DNA of 64,000 nucleotides from Gonapodya sp. JEL0774 (lineage: Eukaryota > Monoblepharomycota > Monoblepharidomycetes > Monoblepharidales > Gonapodyaceae), in the NCBI GenBank assembly GCA_027604505.1, contig JADIIX010000015.1, forward strand, positions 124,001 to 188,000, read 5' to 3'. A model generated the notes under the pieces. The model saw only the letters and a list, made by a program, of their open reading frames with translations, did not search any database and was not told the DNA's origin. Within the stretch, counting starts at the first letter, position 1. Each line of letters starts with the position of its first letter. Positions 48,206 to 60,190 of the stretch are shown piece by piece. The position numbers were made by a program, and so were the translations under genes.

Positions 48206-48565
48206 AGTAGATAAATGGAGCACGGTTTGGCGGTCGAATATTGGATCAAATCAAGCGCAAGAACGGGCCTTAGTTTTCACACGGTGTAAAATCAATATCG
48301 TTTCATTTCACGGGTGGTGATAAAGCGGAAACTGCCCTGGCACTCTTGCGGGCATGCCTCACAAAAAGAAACACATCTTCCCAATTTTGTCAACTGTCTT
48401 TCTATTTCACGAGCTTTTCAAGCATCCATCACCGACAATCATCATCCCCATATTTTGCTAAAAGCGCCAGATTCGCTGACTTTGACCGAGAAATCAACGC
48501 ACTGAAGCTCCGGAGCTCGCCAGAAAACACCTCAGTTTTCCTCCCAGCCAAGCGCAATCACTGCT
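48206..48565. other. Intergenic region
   Basis: 360 bp between clathrin light chain and CTP synthase. An open frame continues upstream of the CTP synthase ATG without a better start. No other feature is seen. Confidence 0.5.
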
Positions 48566-51500
48566 ATGTGGAGAAGCGGAAAGATTCAACCAAAGTATGT
48601 GCTTCAGCCTTGTTTTGAGTGCTCTGAGGGGCCTGGCGAGGCCATGGACATGTTCACTCCCCACACTTGACGACTGATGGCACTTGTCGTCCCGGATCTC
48701 TCCCCGCCAGATACATTGTCGTTACCGGTGGAGTGATATCCGGTATCGGCAAGGGTATCATTGCCTCGTCCATCGGGTTTTTGCTGAAAGCACGAGGATT
48801 CCGTGTCACAGCAGTCAAAATTGATCCATACTTGAATATCGATGCCGGTACAATGAATCCTCTCGAACATGGTGATTATGAGCACTCTTGAAAGATTTTG
48901 CTGGGCTGGTTTTGTGAAGCTTCTCTAAACTTTGCACAATCTGCATCCCAGGCGAGGTTTTTGTTCTCAACGATGGCGGCGAAGTAGACCTTGACCTCGG
49001 CAATTATGAGCGGTTTTTGGACGTTGAACTTACTTCCAACAACAACATCACCACAGGGAAGGTGTACAAAGCAGTGATCGAGGCCGAGGTCAGTGGCAAA
49101 ATTTCCGCACAGCAACCTCGAGCGATATTAGAAACCTGCATCCCCTTAACTCATTCTTTGTTTCGCTTTGGGCTGATTGACGTCACCTCAGCGGAAAGGT
49201 GACTATCTCGGAAAGACGGTGCAGGTGGTACCCCACATAACAAACGAAATCATGAATCGAATCGAGAAAATGGCTCGAATTCCCGTGGACGCGTCTGGAA
49301 TGCCACCAGATATTTGCGTGATCGAGGTTCGTAACTTTCAGCAGGCGAACAGGCTGATTGAGTAGAAACCCTACGGTGACACTGCCGCCATTCCGCTACC
49401 GCCACATCCAGCTTGGTGGAACTGTCGGTGATATCGAGTCCATGCCTTTTATCGAGGCCCTTCGGCAATTCCAATTCAAAGTCGGTGCCGACAATATGTT
49501 TTTCATTCATGTGTCGCTCGTGCCTATTGTTGGATCAGTGGGGGAACAAAAAACGAAGCCTACTCAAGCCAGCGTCAAAGAGCTCAGAGGCTTGGGTATT
49601 AGCCCTGACATGGCGAGTTCTCGCAAAATATGTCGGATTGTCCTTATACTGACTGTTCTGTCCTCGGAATGAAGATCGCGTGTCGGTCGAACAAGGCTCT
49701 GGACCGCAGCGTTATTGAAAAAATATCAGTGTACACGCATGTACCCGTGGACTCGGTTGTAGCAGTGCACGACTGTCCTTCCATTTATCATGTCCCGCTG
49801 TTGTTGCACAAGCAAAATGCTCTAGGGCCGATACTGGCTAAGTTCAGGAGCATCAACCATCCCAACCAAGAGATGGATAGGCCAGATTCGGAGTTACTGT
49901 CCAAGTGGAGGTCCTTGACTTCGAAGTCAGTCACATGTCGTCCAAGAAGCCTGTACACGGCACCGCCATTAACGAATTCCCCCGCTCTTCGCCTCTCAGA
50001 TATGATCGCAACCACGATCGCGTTTCCATTGTTCTTGTGGGAAAATACACGCAATTGGCGGACGCTTATATTTCAGTTGTGAAATCACTCGAGCACGCCG
50101 CACTCAATATCAACAGGAAGCTCGATTTGCACGTAACTATTTTGCAAAATAAGTTGTGTGATCCCGACCTCCTCATCACTAAAACCCCAAACGTTGCTCA
50201 TTGATTTAGTGGATTGAGTCAGAACACCTCGAAGAATCTCAGCGTACCAGTAATCCAGCTGTTTATCATGAAGCCTGGAAGGCACTTTGTGCAGCGTCGG
50301 GAATTTTGGTCCCCGGCGGCTTTGGATATCGGGGTGCTGAAGGCAAAATTTCAGCAATCAAGTGGGCAAGGGAGCACAAAGTACCGTTCCTCGGTGTGTG
50401 CCTTGGGATGCAAATGGCTGTTATTGAATTTGCCAGGAATGTTTGTGGCTTGGACGGTGAGGGATATCATGGTGTACAATGTACCTCCACTGGCTCACCC
50501 AGTTGCGTTGGAAGGTGCAACTTCGGAAGAAATGGACAAGGAAGGTAAACATCAATTGATTAAATTCATGCCCGAGATCGATCCCACCACGATGGGTGGC
50601 ACAATGCGCTTGGGTGAGCGCAAAACCATCTTCACGGAATCTGGGAAGGGATCTCTGGCGCGAAAACTTTATCACAATCGTGACCGCATCCGGGAGCGAC
50701 ATCGACACCGCTACGAGGTCAATACAGATTTTAAGGCCACACTTGAGGCCAAGGGAATGAGGTTTGTTGGACAGGATGAATCGGCGGAGAGGATGGAGAT
50801 AATTGAGCTTTCAGAAGGTGAAGCATTTGTTATTGTTGTGTTCACTTTAAAGGCCTGAAAAGGGTGGATCTTTTGTAATCTCAAATTTCGTCCCCGACAG
50901 AACTTAATCATCCTTTCTTCTTGGGTGTTCAGTATCATCCGGAGTTTTTGAGTCGACCGCTGAGACCTTCACCACCCTATCTAGGCCTTCTCCTTGCTGC
51001 CTCTGGACTTCTTGACGAGTACCTGGATCAGCTTGGGAAAAGCCGCAAGTCGCAACTGGAAACCTCTTCCAATCATGTGTTCTCATCAACAAACGGCTCT
51101 CAGGCTGTACCGCATTCGCTTAATGGGACTTCGGGACTCTCAGAAAAGACGAACTCCCCCTCAGCGCTTTCTTCTGCAATTGATGGGCATTGGCCTTCTG
51201 ACCAACCTTCCTCAAGATCTCTGAGTCCAAACGGTGCTGACGTACTTCGGCAAGGCTCGCTCTATCGTAATCCATCATTCCCACCCGATTTCAATACTGA
51301 GGCATCGGATGATGATACTCTTGAAACCCTCGCTGCAACTCTCGCTGTGTCCCCGACCAAGAGTGTGTCTCTGCCTTCGGCGGATGGAATTCCATTCAAG
51401 TATTCAAACGGGGAAGCTCTGCCGGGCAAAGTCGGACTTCCAGAATCAGCTGAGGAGGCTGGTGCTGACCATGGGAGGCATAAGTTGGAGAAAATGGGGC

Positions 51501-51574
51501 TTGCTCTGCCAGAACCGATAGCCATCGTGGGGGGTGGTGCTGGGCGACTTCAGCTGGCAAACTCTCACACATAA
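48566..51574 (+). CDS. URA7: CTP synthase
   Basis: Makes CTP from UTP, ATP and glutamine in the cytosol. A small first exon (48566-48594, MWRSGKIQP) splices with a split Lys codon to [16 protein letters not shown], the P-loop synthase start. The core follows in several exons: [91 protein letters not shown]. The glutaminase half has [11 protein letters not shown] and [16 protein letters not shown] with the nucleophile Cys. RRYEVN-like [10 protein letters not shown] follows, then [12 protein letters not shown] with the catalytic His-Glu. After the canonical end a Ser-rich tail of about 170 residues is appended (for example [18 protein letters not shown]), longer than in typical fungal enzymes. 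A split or extra 3' exon frame is possible at the tail but it stays open to 51574. Confidence 0.95.
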
Positions 51575-51911
51575 CTACTCAATATTATTTTGTTTCTAGA
51601 GGATCTGAGCAAGTGTGATTTTTATAATGACATGTACCTGTTTGTCTCCCGTCTCTCTCACGAGTCACGGCGAGGTCCGAAGACTCGTGCGCTAGGCTGG
51701 GGACGACAATAGCAGGTACGTCACTTTCTGCGCTGCGGCGGGAATGATGCGAGGGAAAGAAGCACGTGCCACGTGATTGTGGCGAACGGGTGCACCATCA
51801 CCGACCACAGCTGAAGACCCATTCCCTTGAGAATATGTCATCTTTGTGAGCCCGAGACAAGATTTAAGACAATCAATCCAGCATTCAAATCATCAATTTT
51901 TCTAATCGTTC
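51575..51911. other. Intergenic region
   Basis: 337 bp after CTP synthase with no supported gene. A GC-rich segment lies at 51650-51800. Confidence 0.5.
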
Positions 51912-53308
51912 CATGAATGCCACCGACAGTTCGTGTTGATCCATGGCGTCGAAGGTACTGTGAGATTGAAATCCCCCACATCAATGTGCTTCTTCGAGAC
52001 TTGTTTGAGAATGGTTTGAGAGGACTTCTGCTTTTGGGTCAGTTGCGAGGCATCACCGTCTCGGTTGTTTGGAAAAGAAAAGTGAGTCGTTGAAGGCGAC
52101 CTTTTGAGGGGAGACAATCTCATTTCCATGTGAACTTAATGCTGAAGAAGGTTCGTATGATGATCGGACAGCCCATTGTGCTGCACGCAATCTCTCAAAT
52201 GTCTCGCAGCTGGTATTGAAAGAACTCAAGGCAAACACGTTGGACGAAAGACTCAAATGGAACGTGAATCGACTTGAAAAGACGTACACTGTGCTGTCGA
52301 ACTATCTCCGAGCCTTTCAGGAACTTCATGTGCGTCCGAGGGATGGCAAAGCCTGCGCGTTGACTGTCTTTGAAAATTGCACTTGAAATCTTTGTCGGAA
52401 CGCAGCCCGAGGCCAGCAGCTTACCTGCAGTTCCTGAATCACCTGCTTTCGAAGCCGATTTCGAAGGAGAAAGGAAGGTTACAGATCTTGTGGATAATGT
52501 TGAACAGGGCTGGTCGTACAAAAAACGAGGGCGAGGGGGGGATGACAATGATGAGCGCGCGGGTGCCTTGAAATTTGATCTCCATTTCGTTGGCCGATTT
52601 CACGACTTTCCGACTTTCCCGGTTCCGGTAGTTTCGCGTCCTCGACTCTCCTCACCTCCACCTGACGGTTTTCACGCCCATCCCGCAGGCCTTCTTGGAA
52701 CTTCCTCCATGGACGAAGATGGCGATGGCTCCGAGGAGGTCCGCGCACAAAGAGTCAGGGAGCGCAGTCCGTTGGCCAACTTACGTTTCGGTCGAACGCG
52801 CAGTAGAAGAACGCCACTTGATGTGGAACAGAATGGGAACGGCTTGCAGGATGCAAATTCTTCAGGGCTTGGATCTGGCACTTCACACAATGAGGTGACG
52901 TGGCCACCAGGTCTGTTAAACGAGGATTCTGTCCACGCCGTGATGCAAACTTCTGGAGACGCTGCCGATGTGAGAATTCAATGGCCGATGTCCGATCTAG
53001 CTGAGGAAGTAGAAGCCGATGGGGACGGTCAAAAATACGAACTGAATGCAGAAAACGGTGGAGATGCAGCGTGGTCGAAGGTTTGTTTCGGTACCGCTCT
53101 GTATCAAGATGCCATTCGATTTTGACTTCTTTTGTCCCAGGATTTCGAACTACTCCGCCCTCCTTCACCACTCCTACAACCACCACCCCTGCGCCCGAAG
53201 TCCATTCTCAAGTCCAGTGAAGAAAGCAAGCGAAGCAGCAATCCCCGAAAAGTCACTTGGCGTAAGCATATTGCGGACGTCAAGCGGTTTGATCCATATC
53301 CTGATTAA
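51912..53308 (+). CDS. Hypothetical protein with PP1-docking motifs
   Basis: The 3' half is well supported. One exon ends at 52329 (NLSNVSQLVLKELKANTLDE, then TYTVLSNYLRAFQELH, helical). The next runs from 52406 to about 53080 (PEASSLPAVPESPAF, acidic and Pro-rich parts). The last is 53141-53308, and all joins are in phase. The last exon carries SILK followed 13 residues later by KVTW, then a conserved-looking end (RKHIADVKRFDPYPD). SILK plus an RVxF-type motif in this order is the classic pair that docks on the catalytic subunit of protein phosphatase 1. I do not recognise the rest. The 5' end is weak: an ATG at 51912 opens a 55-residue exon, but how it joins to the helical exon is unresolved. 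Confidence 0.5.
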
Positions 53309-53440
53309 TATCGACGCATATTTGTTTCACAATTGAGAATGTATACATGTCGTATAATTTGATCATTTGATATCGATCCCCAACACAAAGTTAATGGTCC
53401 CCCGCAGGATTCTACGTAAGTTAAATTGTTATGTTGACCG

Positions 53441-54704
53441 TCACCACCCCCACACCATCTCCACAGCCCTATTCCATAAGCCTCCATCCTTAACACCACC
53501 TTGCACTACTGCTGATGCAGGCGAAGGAGCTGCAGAAATGAAAGGACGACTCGCGAGGCTGTTCCCAATACTATGGTTTCCGTTTGGAACTGCATTTCCG
53601 GTTCCAACCCCATATCCCGCGAGCCGATTTGGAACAGGCAAAAGTGCAGAAGTAGTAGACCCTGCTGTAGGAGCCGAAAACCCGTTGCCTGCGGCGGGGG
53701 CGACGTGGGTTTGTCCGTTGGTCGAGGTTAACCCCGGAAAACTCAACGCAGGGGCAGAAATTGCTGAGGCAGATCCACCACCAAGCCGCTGTTGAGCATC
53801 GCGAAGTAGAGAAGGGTCAGAAACAAGACGAACAGCGAGCTGCGAACAGAGAGTGCGTGATCAGATGGTACCAAAGGATAATGAAGTCCCTCCCTCTTCC
53901 TGTATCTTTTGTTCGTGCATTATCCAGTCGTCAGCTCACCATGATTTTAGTCCCTTTCATCATATGCCCGTCCGCTCTCGCGGCTTTCTGCGCTTCAAAC
54001 CGAGAGGAGAAGACAACGTACATCCAATTCCCGCCTTCGTCGCCTTGAGCACTGGCGACAACTTCCCCATAGTCACGCATAGCGGAGAGGACGGTCGACG
54101 GTGGGAGATTTGGGGGATATCCAAAGACAAGGACCACTGAGGAAGTTTCGATGGAGAATAATGGGCCTTGGACCAGCGTCGAGGGGCGGCTTGGCCGCGC
54201 AAAGGGTGTGTCGAGTGCCATAGGAACAGAAGGTGAAGAGAATCCAGGTGTGGCTGGAGCCGGAGGGGACAGCAGCGACCGAGTCGGTGCTGGTGTTGCT
54301 TGAGTCGCCCAAGGAGAATTATTCGGAGGGTTCCACGTTTGCGTGGACGGTCGAGCAGGTGACGAAATACGGCTATTCGGTGCGTCCCACATCGACTGAG
54401 TTGGTGGATCGTCCTCCTGATGGTGATGGTGATGTCGTGTGGGGCTTGCTCCCCGCTGCGCATTATCATTGTAGAACGAGGATGATGTGGGTGGTGTGGC
54501 CCCGTAACCAAAGCCATCAGTCCGCGAAGGAGACCCAGGTAAAGAGCTTCCTCCGCCTGAACTGCTCCATATCGGAATTGGGCTTGATGGAGTGGTGAAG
54601 GTTCGTCCAGCGCCGTTGGGAATGCCGACAGTTGAGAAAAACCCCTTTGGTGCCTGGTCAGGAGCAGCACCAATTCGTGTTCCACTAGTTCCGAACGATT
54701 GCAT
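53441..54704 (-). CDS. NUP53: Nucleoporin Nup53/Nup35
   Basis: Scaffold nucleoporin that links the inner ring to the pore membrane. Exons 54704-53940 and 53839-53441 join in phase to 387 residues. The N-terminal part is disordered and rich in Gly, Ser, Pro and His. The Nup35-type RRM (MPPN) is VVLVFGYPPNLPPSTVLSAM, then VASAQGDEGGNWMYVVFSSR and FEAQKAARADGHMMKGTKIM. Family RRMs of this type dimerise and do not bind RNA. After a Thr/Ala/Pro linker the protein ends in GGLWNRAVEMVWGW, a short amphipathic helix like the C-terminal membrane-binding helix of Nup53. FG repeats are sparse. It is divergent from the DH-domain gene. Confidence 0.92.
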
Positions 54705-55237
54705 TAATCGTGCGTTGAATCTGGTCGTGCGCTTTAACAGGTGCAGTCCCTCCCATCGGAGCACGCAGGGTCCATCAAAGGCAACTCGCAAGGGTGACTG
54801 CTTGTGTGTGGCACACTGCACGTCCTCCGCGCAATGGCGCCGAGTGAGATGCAAGCAATAACACGAAGATCTTAACTGGACGTGGTGTATGGTATGCATT
54901 CAGCTATTCACGCACGCGTCTCGGTGTGGTGAAAACTATACATACCACTTCCGTTGAAGGATTGTAACTTTATCAGACTGATATTCTTCTCGTGCTACAA
55001 TTTCTTCCCGTTGCTCTGATTTGCAGTGCTATATCACCTTTTTCCAAGCTCCTTCATCAATAAAGGAGAGGAGGAAGTAGTCACCATCATTCTATACTCG
55101 CTCCTTGCAACAGAATCTGCTTATCTTTGTGTACAGTATATGTGTAGGAATTTTTTGGGGACAGAGCTCTGGGAGCCAAGCGGCTGGAGGTGGGCGCAAC
55201 CTAAACAACAGTGACCAGGACAACCTCCGCGCCTCAC
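54705..55237. other. Divergent intergenic region (bidirectional promoter)
   Basis: 533 bp between Nup53 (-) and the DH-domain gene (+). No gene, RNA or repeat is supported. Confidence 0.55.
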
Positions 55238-56506
55238 ATGGCCCTTCGTCGCATGGGAAGCGGAGATTCCGCGCGCCCACTTTCCGCGTCGCCATCTTTG
55301 ACCCTTGTGGAAGGGGTTTTGCCCGAATCACCTGCTTCAATGGGGGACACCGACTTCGAACAGGATTTCTCGCTGTTCGGCTTGGAGGAAGTGTTGACCG
55401 AAACTGCAGCGAAGTCTTCCGAGGAATCAGTAGCAACTGAAGCGGAGGAATGGATACGACGGTCCATGCACACGGAGGACGAGAGGTGGGAATCCCAGTC
55501 GCGGGACGAAGATGCAACCCTCAAGTCCACCAGTCCGGTACCGTATCAGGTTATTTGGCCGCTCCACAATCAGCTAGCGCTAATTAAGTTTTCACCAGGA
55601 ATTTTCTTCTGCCCGTCGACGGAGACGAGTTCCGGACCAGAAAGTGACGACGGTAAGTGCATTGGGGAGTTCGAAAGTTTCAACACGAGGATCTCATGAG
55701 TATTGGGCTCCCAGGCTTCGACATGGCGAGAATCTGTTCCCGCTTACGTCACAAACTCCCTTTCACAAGACGAGATAGTGCGACAGGAGGCCATATTCGA
55801 GCTGATAAAAATTCAATGCGAGTTTACTTCAGACCTTCGGAGCATGTGTAAAGTGAGTTGCGAGACGTAAAATACTAATGACAAGCTGTCGTGTTAACGT
55901 GCGTACATGCTTCATCCATAGTACATTGAACAATTGAGGCTCGCGAACACGATGGACTCACAACGACTCCATGCTTTTATTCGTGTTGCCTTCGCAAACA
56001 TGGATGGCGATATGATGTATGAGAATTCTGCACTCGCAGAGCTACTCAGGAAACGCCAGAAGGAGTTTTGTGTGGTCGAGCACATCGGCGACGTGCTGCT
56101 TTCTAAGACGGGCATGAAGGCACTTCGCTCGTTTGCACAGTATGGGAAGAACCAGTTCTATTCGCAATGGTGGGTGAAGAATGAGAAAGCGCAGAATCCT
56201 TCTTTCGCAGCATTTGTGGATGTGAGTTCCGAATTGCTAGTTTGATCGTGGAGTTTTAACCGGACACGGCATCCATCGTAGGCACAATCTCGACTCCCGC
56301 AGTATCGACGACTACCTCTCGAAGCATTCATTACTCGTCCTTCTACACACCTTGGTCGACTACCACTTTTAGCGGGAGTAATACTTGAAAGAACTCCTAC
56401 CGACAACCCAGACCACGTTGATTTACAGGCTTATGTGCGGCAAAGCAAAGCTGTTTTGAAACAAATTGACACTGAGGTTGCGAAGGTAAACACGCTGGGT
56501 ACCCAG
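55238..56506 (+). CDS. RhoGEF with a DH domain and no clear PH domain
   Basis: Exons 55238-55549, 55715-55852, 55922-56221 and 56282-56506 read in one frame for 325 residues. The start MALRRMGSGDSARPLS is followed by an acidic region. Then comes WRESVPAYV and the DH domain: RQEAIFELIKIQCEFTSDL (helix 1), YIEQLRLANTMDSQRLHAFI, EFCVVEHIGDVLLS, FYSQWWVKNEKAQNPSFAAF, RRLPLEAFITRPSTHLGRLP, LLAGVILERTPTDNPDHVD. This layout resembles the DH domain of Rom2-type Rho GEFs that load GTP on Rho1. The downstream 56507-56894 does not give a clear PH domain; the end of the gene is uncertain. It is paralogous to the DH domain of the next gene. Confidence 0.8.
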
Positions 56507-56894
56507 GTGAGCTCTTACGCTGTGGTCTGTATAGCTTTAGGTGGACACAAACTGTTCCTCTCGCATGAAGCGCTTGACCCAACCAGCGGATATTTCGGTA
56601 ATGCCTCAGCCCGCGATAGCAACGCGGTCTTGGACTGAGACCCGAATGAAGTTCTCTCTGTTCAAATCACCTACACGATAATTTTGGTTTCCAGGGCGAT
56701 GCCGGAGCCTTTTCATCTGGATTCTTTGGCACAAGTATTCAGTGCCGGGCATATGCTGTAGACACGATTTTACTTTTTTGATTTTTGAGTTTATGAATGA
56801 GGATGAAAGGGATGGTTTGGTTTTCCCGGCCCATGCTGCCGGCTCAGACCGTGTGGCGGTCAACCGCGACTGAACCTTTCACACTACGGATGCC

Positions 56895-59800
56895 ATGATG
56901 ACCAGCCGGAGCGTGCCATCCCCCTCCAAACGAACACGAACCATTGCAAAGCTCGCCTCGGTTGGCAGCAACCTTGTTGGAGCTCTCACTCAGAAATCGA
57001 CAAAACGGGCAATAGATTCGCCTTCCACCTCAGCTCTTTCCGAAGAGGATCTCCGACTTCTGGATGAGACATCGCGGCTTTTTTGCTCTAGAATATCCAC
57101 GAAAACTCATCGATTGGGAAAGCAGGACTATCGAAATTCGTTCTCTGGAGAGGAGGCAGTGGTATGTAAGGGACGAAGAGATTTGGTGGTTGCCCGGTCT
57201 TATCCCGGTCTTATCGACGAAAATGATTATTTATTCCTGTTTGACGTGCATCACTAGACTCTTTTAACTTCGATCGGTGAGTTAGCTGTATTGTGTGCGA
57301 TTGAGTTGGCCACTCCCATATTAACATCCACCACGCAACAAGTCGGCAGCGACATCCGAGCCGACGCTGTTGCGATCGGAAGTGAACTCCAGCGAATGGG
57401 AGTTTTTCGCCACGTGCTCTTTGATGGAGCGTTCGAGGACTCAGGATCTGTACTGTACCAGCTGACTGGAGGACCCGTCCCAACTGCATCCTCCAACCAA
57501 ACGTTTCCTTCACCAAGTGCACCGATAAAAGAGTCATTGAAACTACTTCCTCTTGACTTTGGTCCAAGCCTTGGCACCACCCTTTCATATGACGATTTGG
57601 TAAAGGGCGTTGAACGTGAGGAAGGAAAACTATCCAAGGAGTTGCGACTACAGATGCCGGCGCTTGTTGGAAAAATTCGATCGATGCGACGGCTTGTGGA
57701 GGGTCAGAAGCTAGTGAGTTTGTGGAATTTGCCACTCATCCAAAAGTTGGAACATCAAACTCACAATGTTGTGAAACCAATAACAGGATGCAACATGGTC
57801 GGAGTCTGTACCACAAAGCGTTCTGTCCACAGTTTCTGCAGATGAAAGGATACGTCAAGAGGCATTGTTTGAGCTGATCAAAGTGCAACGGGAGTTTGTG
57901 GAGGATTTGAAGAATGTGCGAAGGGTGAGTCCTGGTGTATCTGACCCTCGTTTCGATGAGTTATGACTACATGTGCTCACGGTAAACGCTAGTCTTATAT
58001 TAATGAACTGCGTCTACAAAACGTCGTGGAGCGAGAGCGCATGCGGGCATTCATGCGAAATGTATTCCGAAATATCGATGGAGAACTGCTCGATTGGAAT
58101 GCGGAGCTATCCGAAACCCTAGAGAGGCGACAGAAGACATCGTTTTTGGTGGAACGAGTGGGGGACGTATTTTTGTCAGCCGTCGGAACAAAAGCTTTGG
58201 AAGCATTTCGCGAATTTGGAAGGGCACAGTTCTACAGTCGGTGGTGGGTCAAACGGGAACGGATGCGAAATCCAGCTTTCGATTCATTCGCGGAGGTAAG
58301 CTATCATCCTGCTAGTAGCTGGAATGTTTGAAGTTGAACAGCCATCCTGTTTCAAGTTTCGATCGCGCCTCCCGGTTTTCCGCCGGTTGCCTCTGGAAAG
58401 CTATCTGACACGTCCAACTGCCCATCTGGCTCACTTGCCCCTAATCTTCGAAGTCATATTGAAGAGGACTCCCAATTATCATGTTGACAAACGGGATCTC
58501 GTAGAAGCTCTGAAGAGAGTCAGGGAATGCTTGTCAGACATCAACGAAGGCACAGGGGAGGTCACAGATGTTACAGAGGTGAGCTTCTGGCGAGTATATA
58601 TCATACGTGGCCAGTTTAATCCCTGACACTTTCGTTCAGGAGCCGTTGGGTCACCATGTGGTTTATCAGCGGATTGCCAAACAGCGACTCGAAGACATCT
58701 TTGGGGAATCCCTTGATTCCTATCCAGAATCGCCGACATTCCCTCTGGACCTGACGCTAAGGCCTTCTTATCTAACACGCACTAGTACCGATGTGGGGCT
58801 CTCGAGACGTGAGCTGATGTGATGCTTTTTTTTGTTTGCCACACAATGCGGTTGTAAGCTCGGTCGATTGCATCTCTAGATGTTAAGCAAGGAACTTTCG
58901 GTGTTCCTCTGGAAGATTTGGTGGCTCGCAGTGGTGAAACTGTTATGATCAGGACAGACTGTGGTTTTGTGGGAGTAACTGTTCCTGCGATTGTCGCGGA
59001 GTGTGTCCGACTTATTCGACGAAAAGGTGAGCGCTCCTAACTTCTTAGGCAATCGGATCTATCATGTGCTAAATTTCAATGCTGATATCTTCATTCTCTG
59101 AAGATATGAGAGTGGAGCATGCATTCCGAAAAAGCGGTAATATCCGGCGGTTGAAACGTATTACGGAGATTCTCGGTGAGTCATCGTATAAACTCTGAGT
59201 ATCTCCGTATCCAAGTCAATATTTCTATGCGTAGACGCCGATCCTGATTCCTTCGACTGTCTCGCGGAAGAGAGTGTTATCCAACTTGCCGCCCTTCTCA
59301 AAAAGTTCCTCAGAGAGATGCCAGACCCCCTTTTGACTTTCAGACTCTATCGGTGGTTCGCATCTTCACAAAGTAGGTCGGGGAACGCCGGAAACGCCTG
59401 CATGAGGTTTCTAACGTGCAGTTTCATAAGTGTTTGAGGATCCACAACTTCAGTTCCGAGTCATCCATTACGCTTTCTACCTTCTTCCTAAGCACAACCG
59501 TGATTTATTGCATTTCTTGAGCCATACGCTCAGAGATGTGGCCACCGCGGCTGTCAACAGCGGCGGTTTTGAACTCGCACTGTCAAACCTCGCGACGGTC
59601 ATATCACCTAACATTTTGTACGCCAAGCATCACGATCCAACCGATTACGACAGTGCTGCAACTGCGGTAGTCAGGATCATCTTGGAACGCCAGGAGGAGA
59701 TTGTTGTGGTGAGCGCTCAGAAGGTCTGGTCATCGGTTGACATCGCTCTCAGCACCCTCCCCTTGTAAGATCCCACCAGATATTCTTCCAGAGCCTATGC

Positions 59801-59946
59801 GACCTCCCTCGATAAGCACCACACGGAGTGTGAGCTCGGCAGAGTCAAGAAGTCCGATGGGAACTCCTCATCGCAAGCGCATATTTGACAGAGGAGTCGT
59901 CTCTGATGCATCCAGTTTTGGAAGAAGAACTGCAATGACTGTTTGA
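56895..59946 (+). CDS. DEP, DH and RhoGAP protein
   Basis: Multi-exon gene. An N-terminal basic region (MMTSRSVPSPSKRTRTIAKL) precedes a DEP domain whose last part is IRADAVAIGSELQRMGVFRH, then EDSGSVLYQL. A DH domain follows: TWSESVPQSV, RQEALFELIKVQREFVEDL, RAFMRNVFRNIDGELLDW, FYSRWWVKRERMRNPAF, FRRLPLESYLTRPTAHLAHL, ILKRTPNYHVDKRD. After about 55 residues comes a RhoGAP domain: FGVPLEDLVARSGE, VRLIRRK, FRKSGNIRRLKRI (arginine finger), LLKKFLREMPDPLLTF, LPKHNRDLLHFLSHTLRDVA, LSNLATVISPNIL. A GEF and a GAP in one chain recalls animal BCR/ABR, though no PH domain is visible here. Exon joins in 57064-57290, before the DEP end, are unclear. The gene could be two adjacent genes if a start was missed near 58840. 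Confidence 0.72.
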
Positions 59947-60190
59947 TCCAGGCAAGGTTTTCGTCACTCTAATTATACATTTCTATGGGTGCATTTATCC
60001 CAGTACTCGTAACTTATGTTGTAATATGTTATCGTATTTTTTGCAAGAGCCCATCAGTCCTCTAAAATCGGATGTGAAAATAGAGCACAACAAGCGACGA
60101 TGTGGTTGGTGTTGACTCCTACTGTTCGTCAGCATTCCCGGCCTGGCGAATGTTACTCCAATCACTGCGGTGATTGACTGAACCTCAAAT

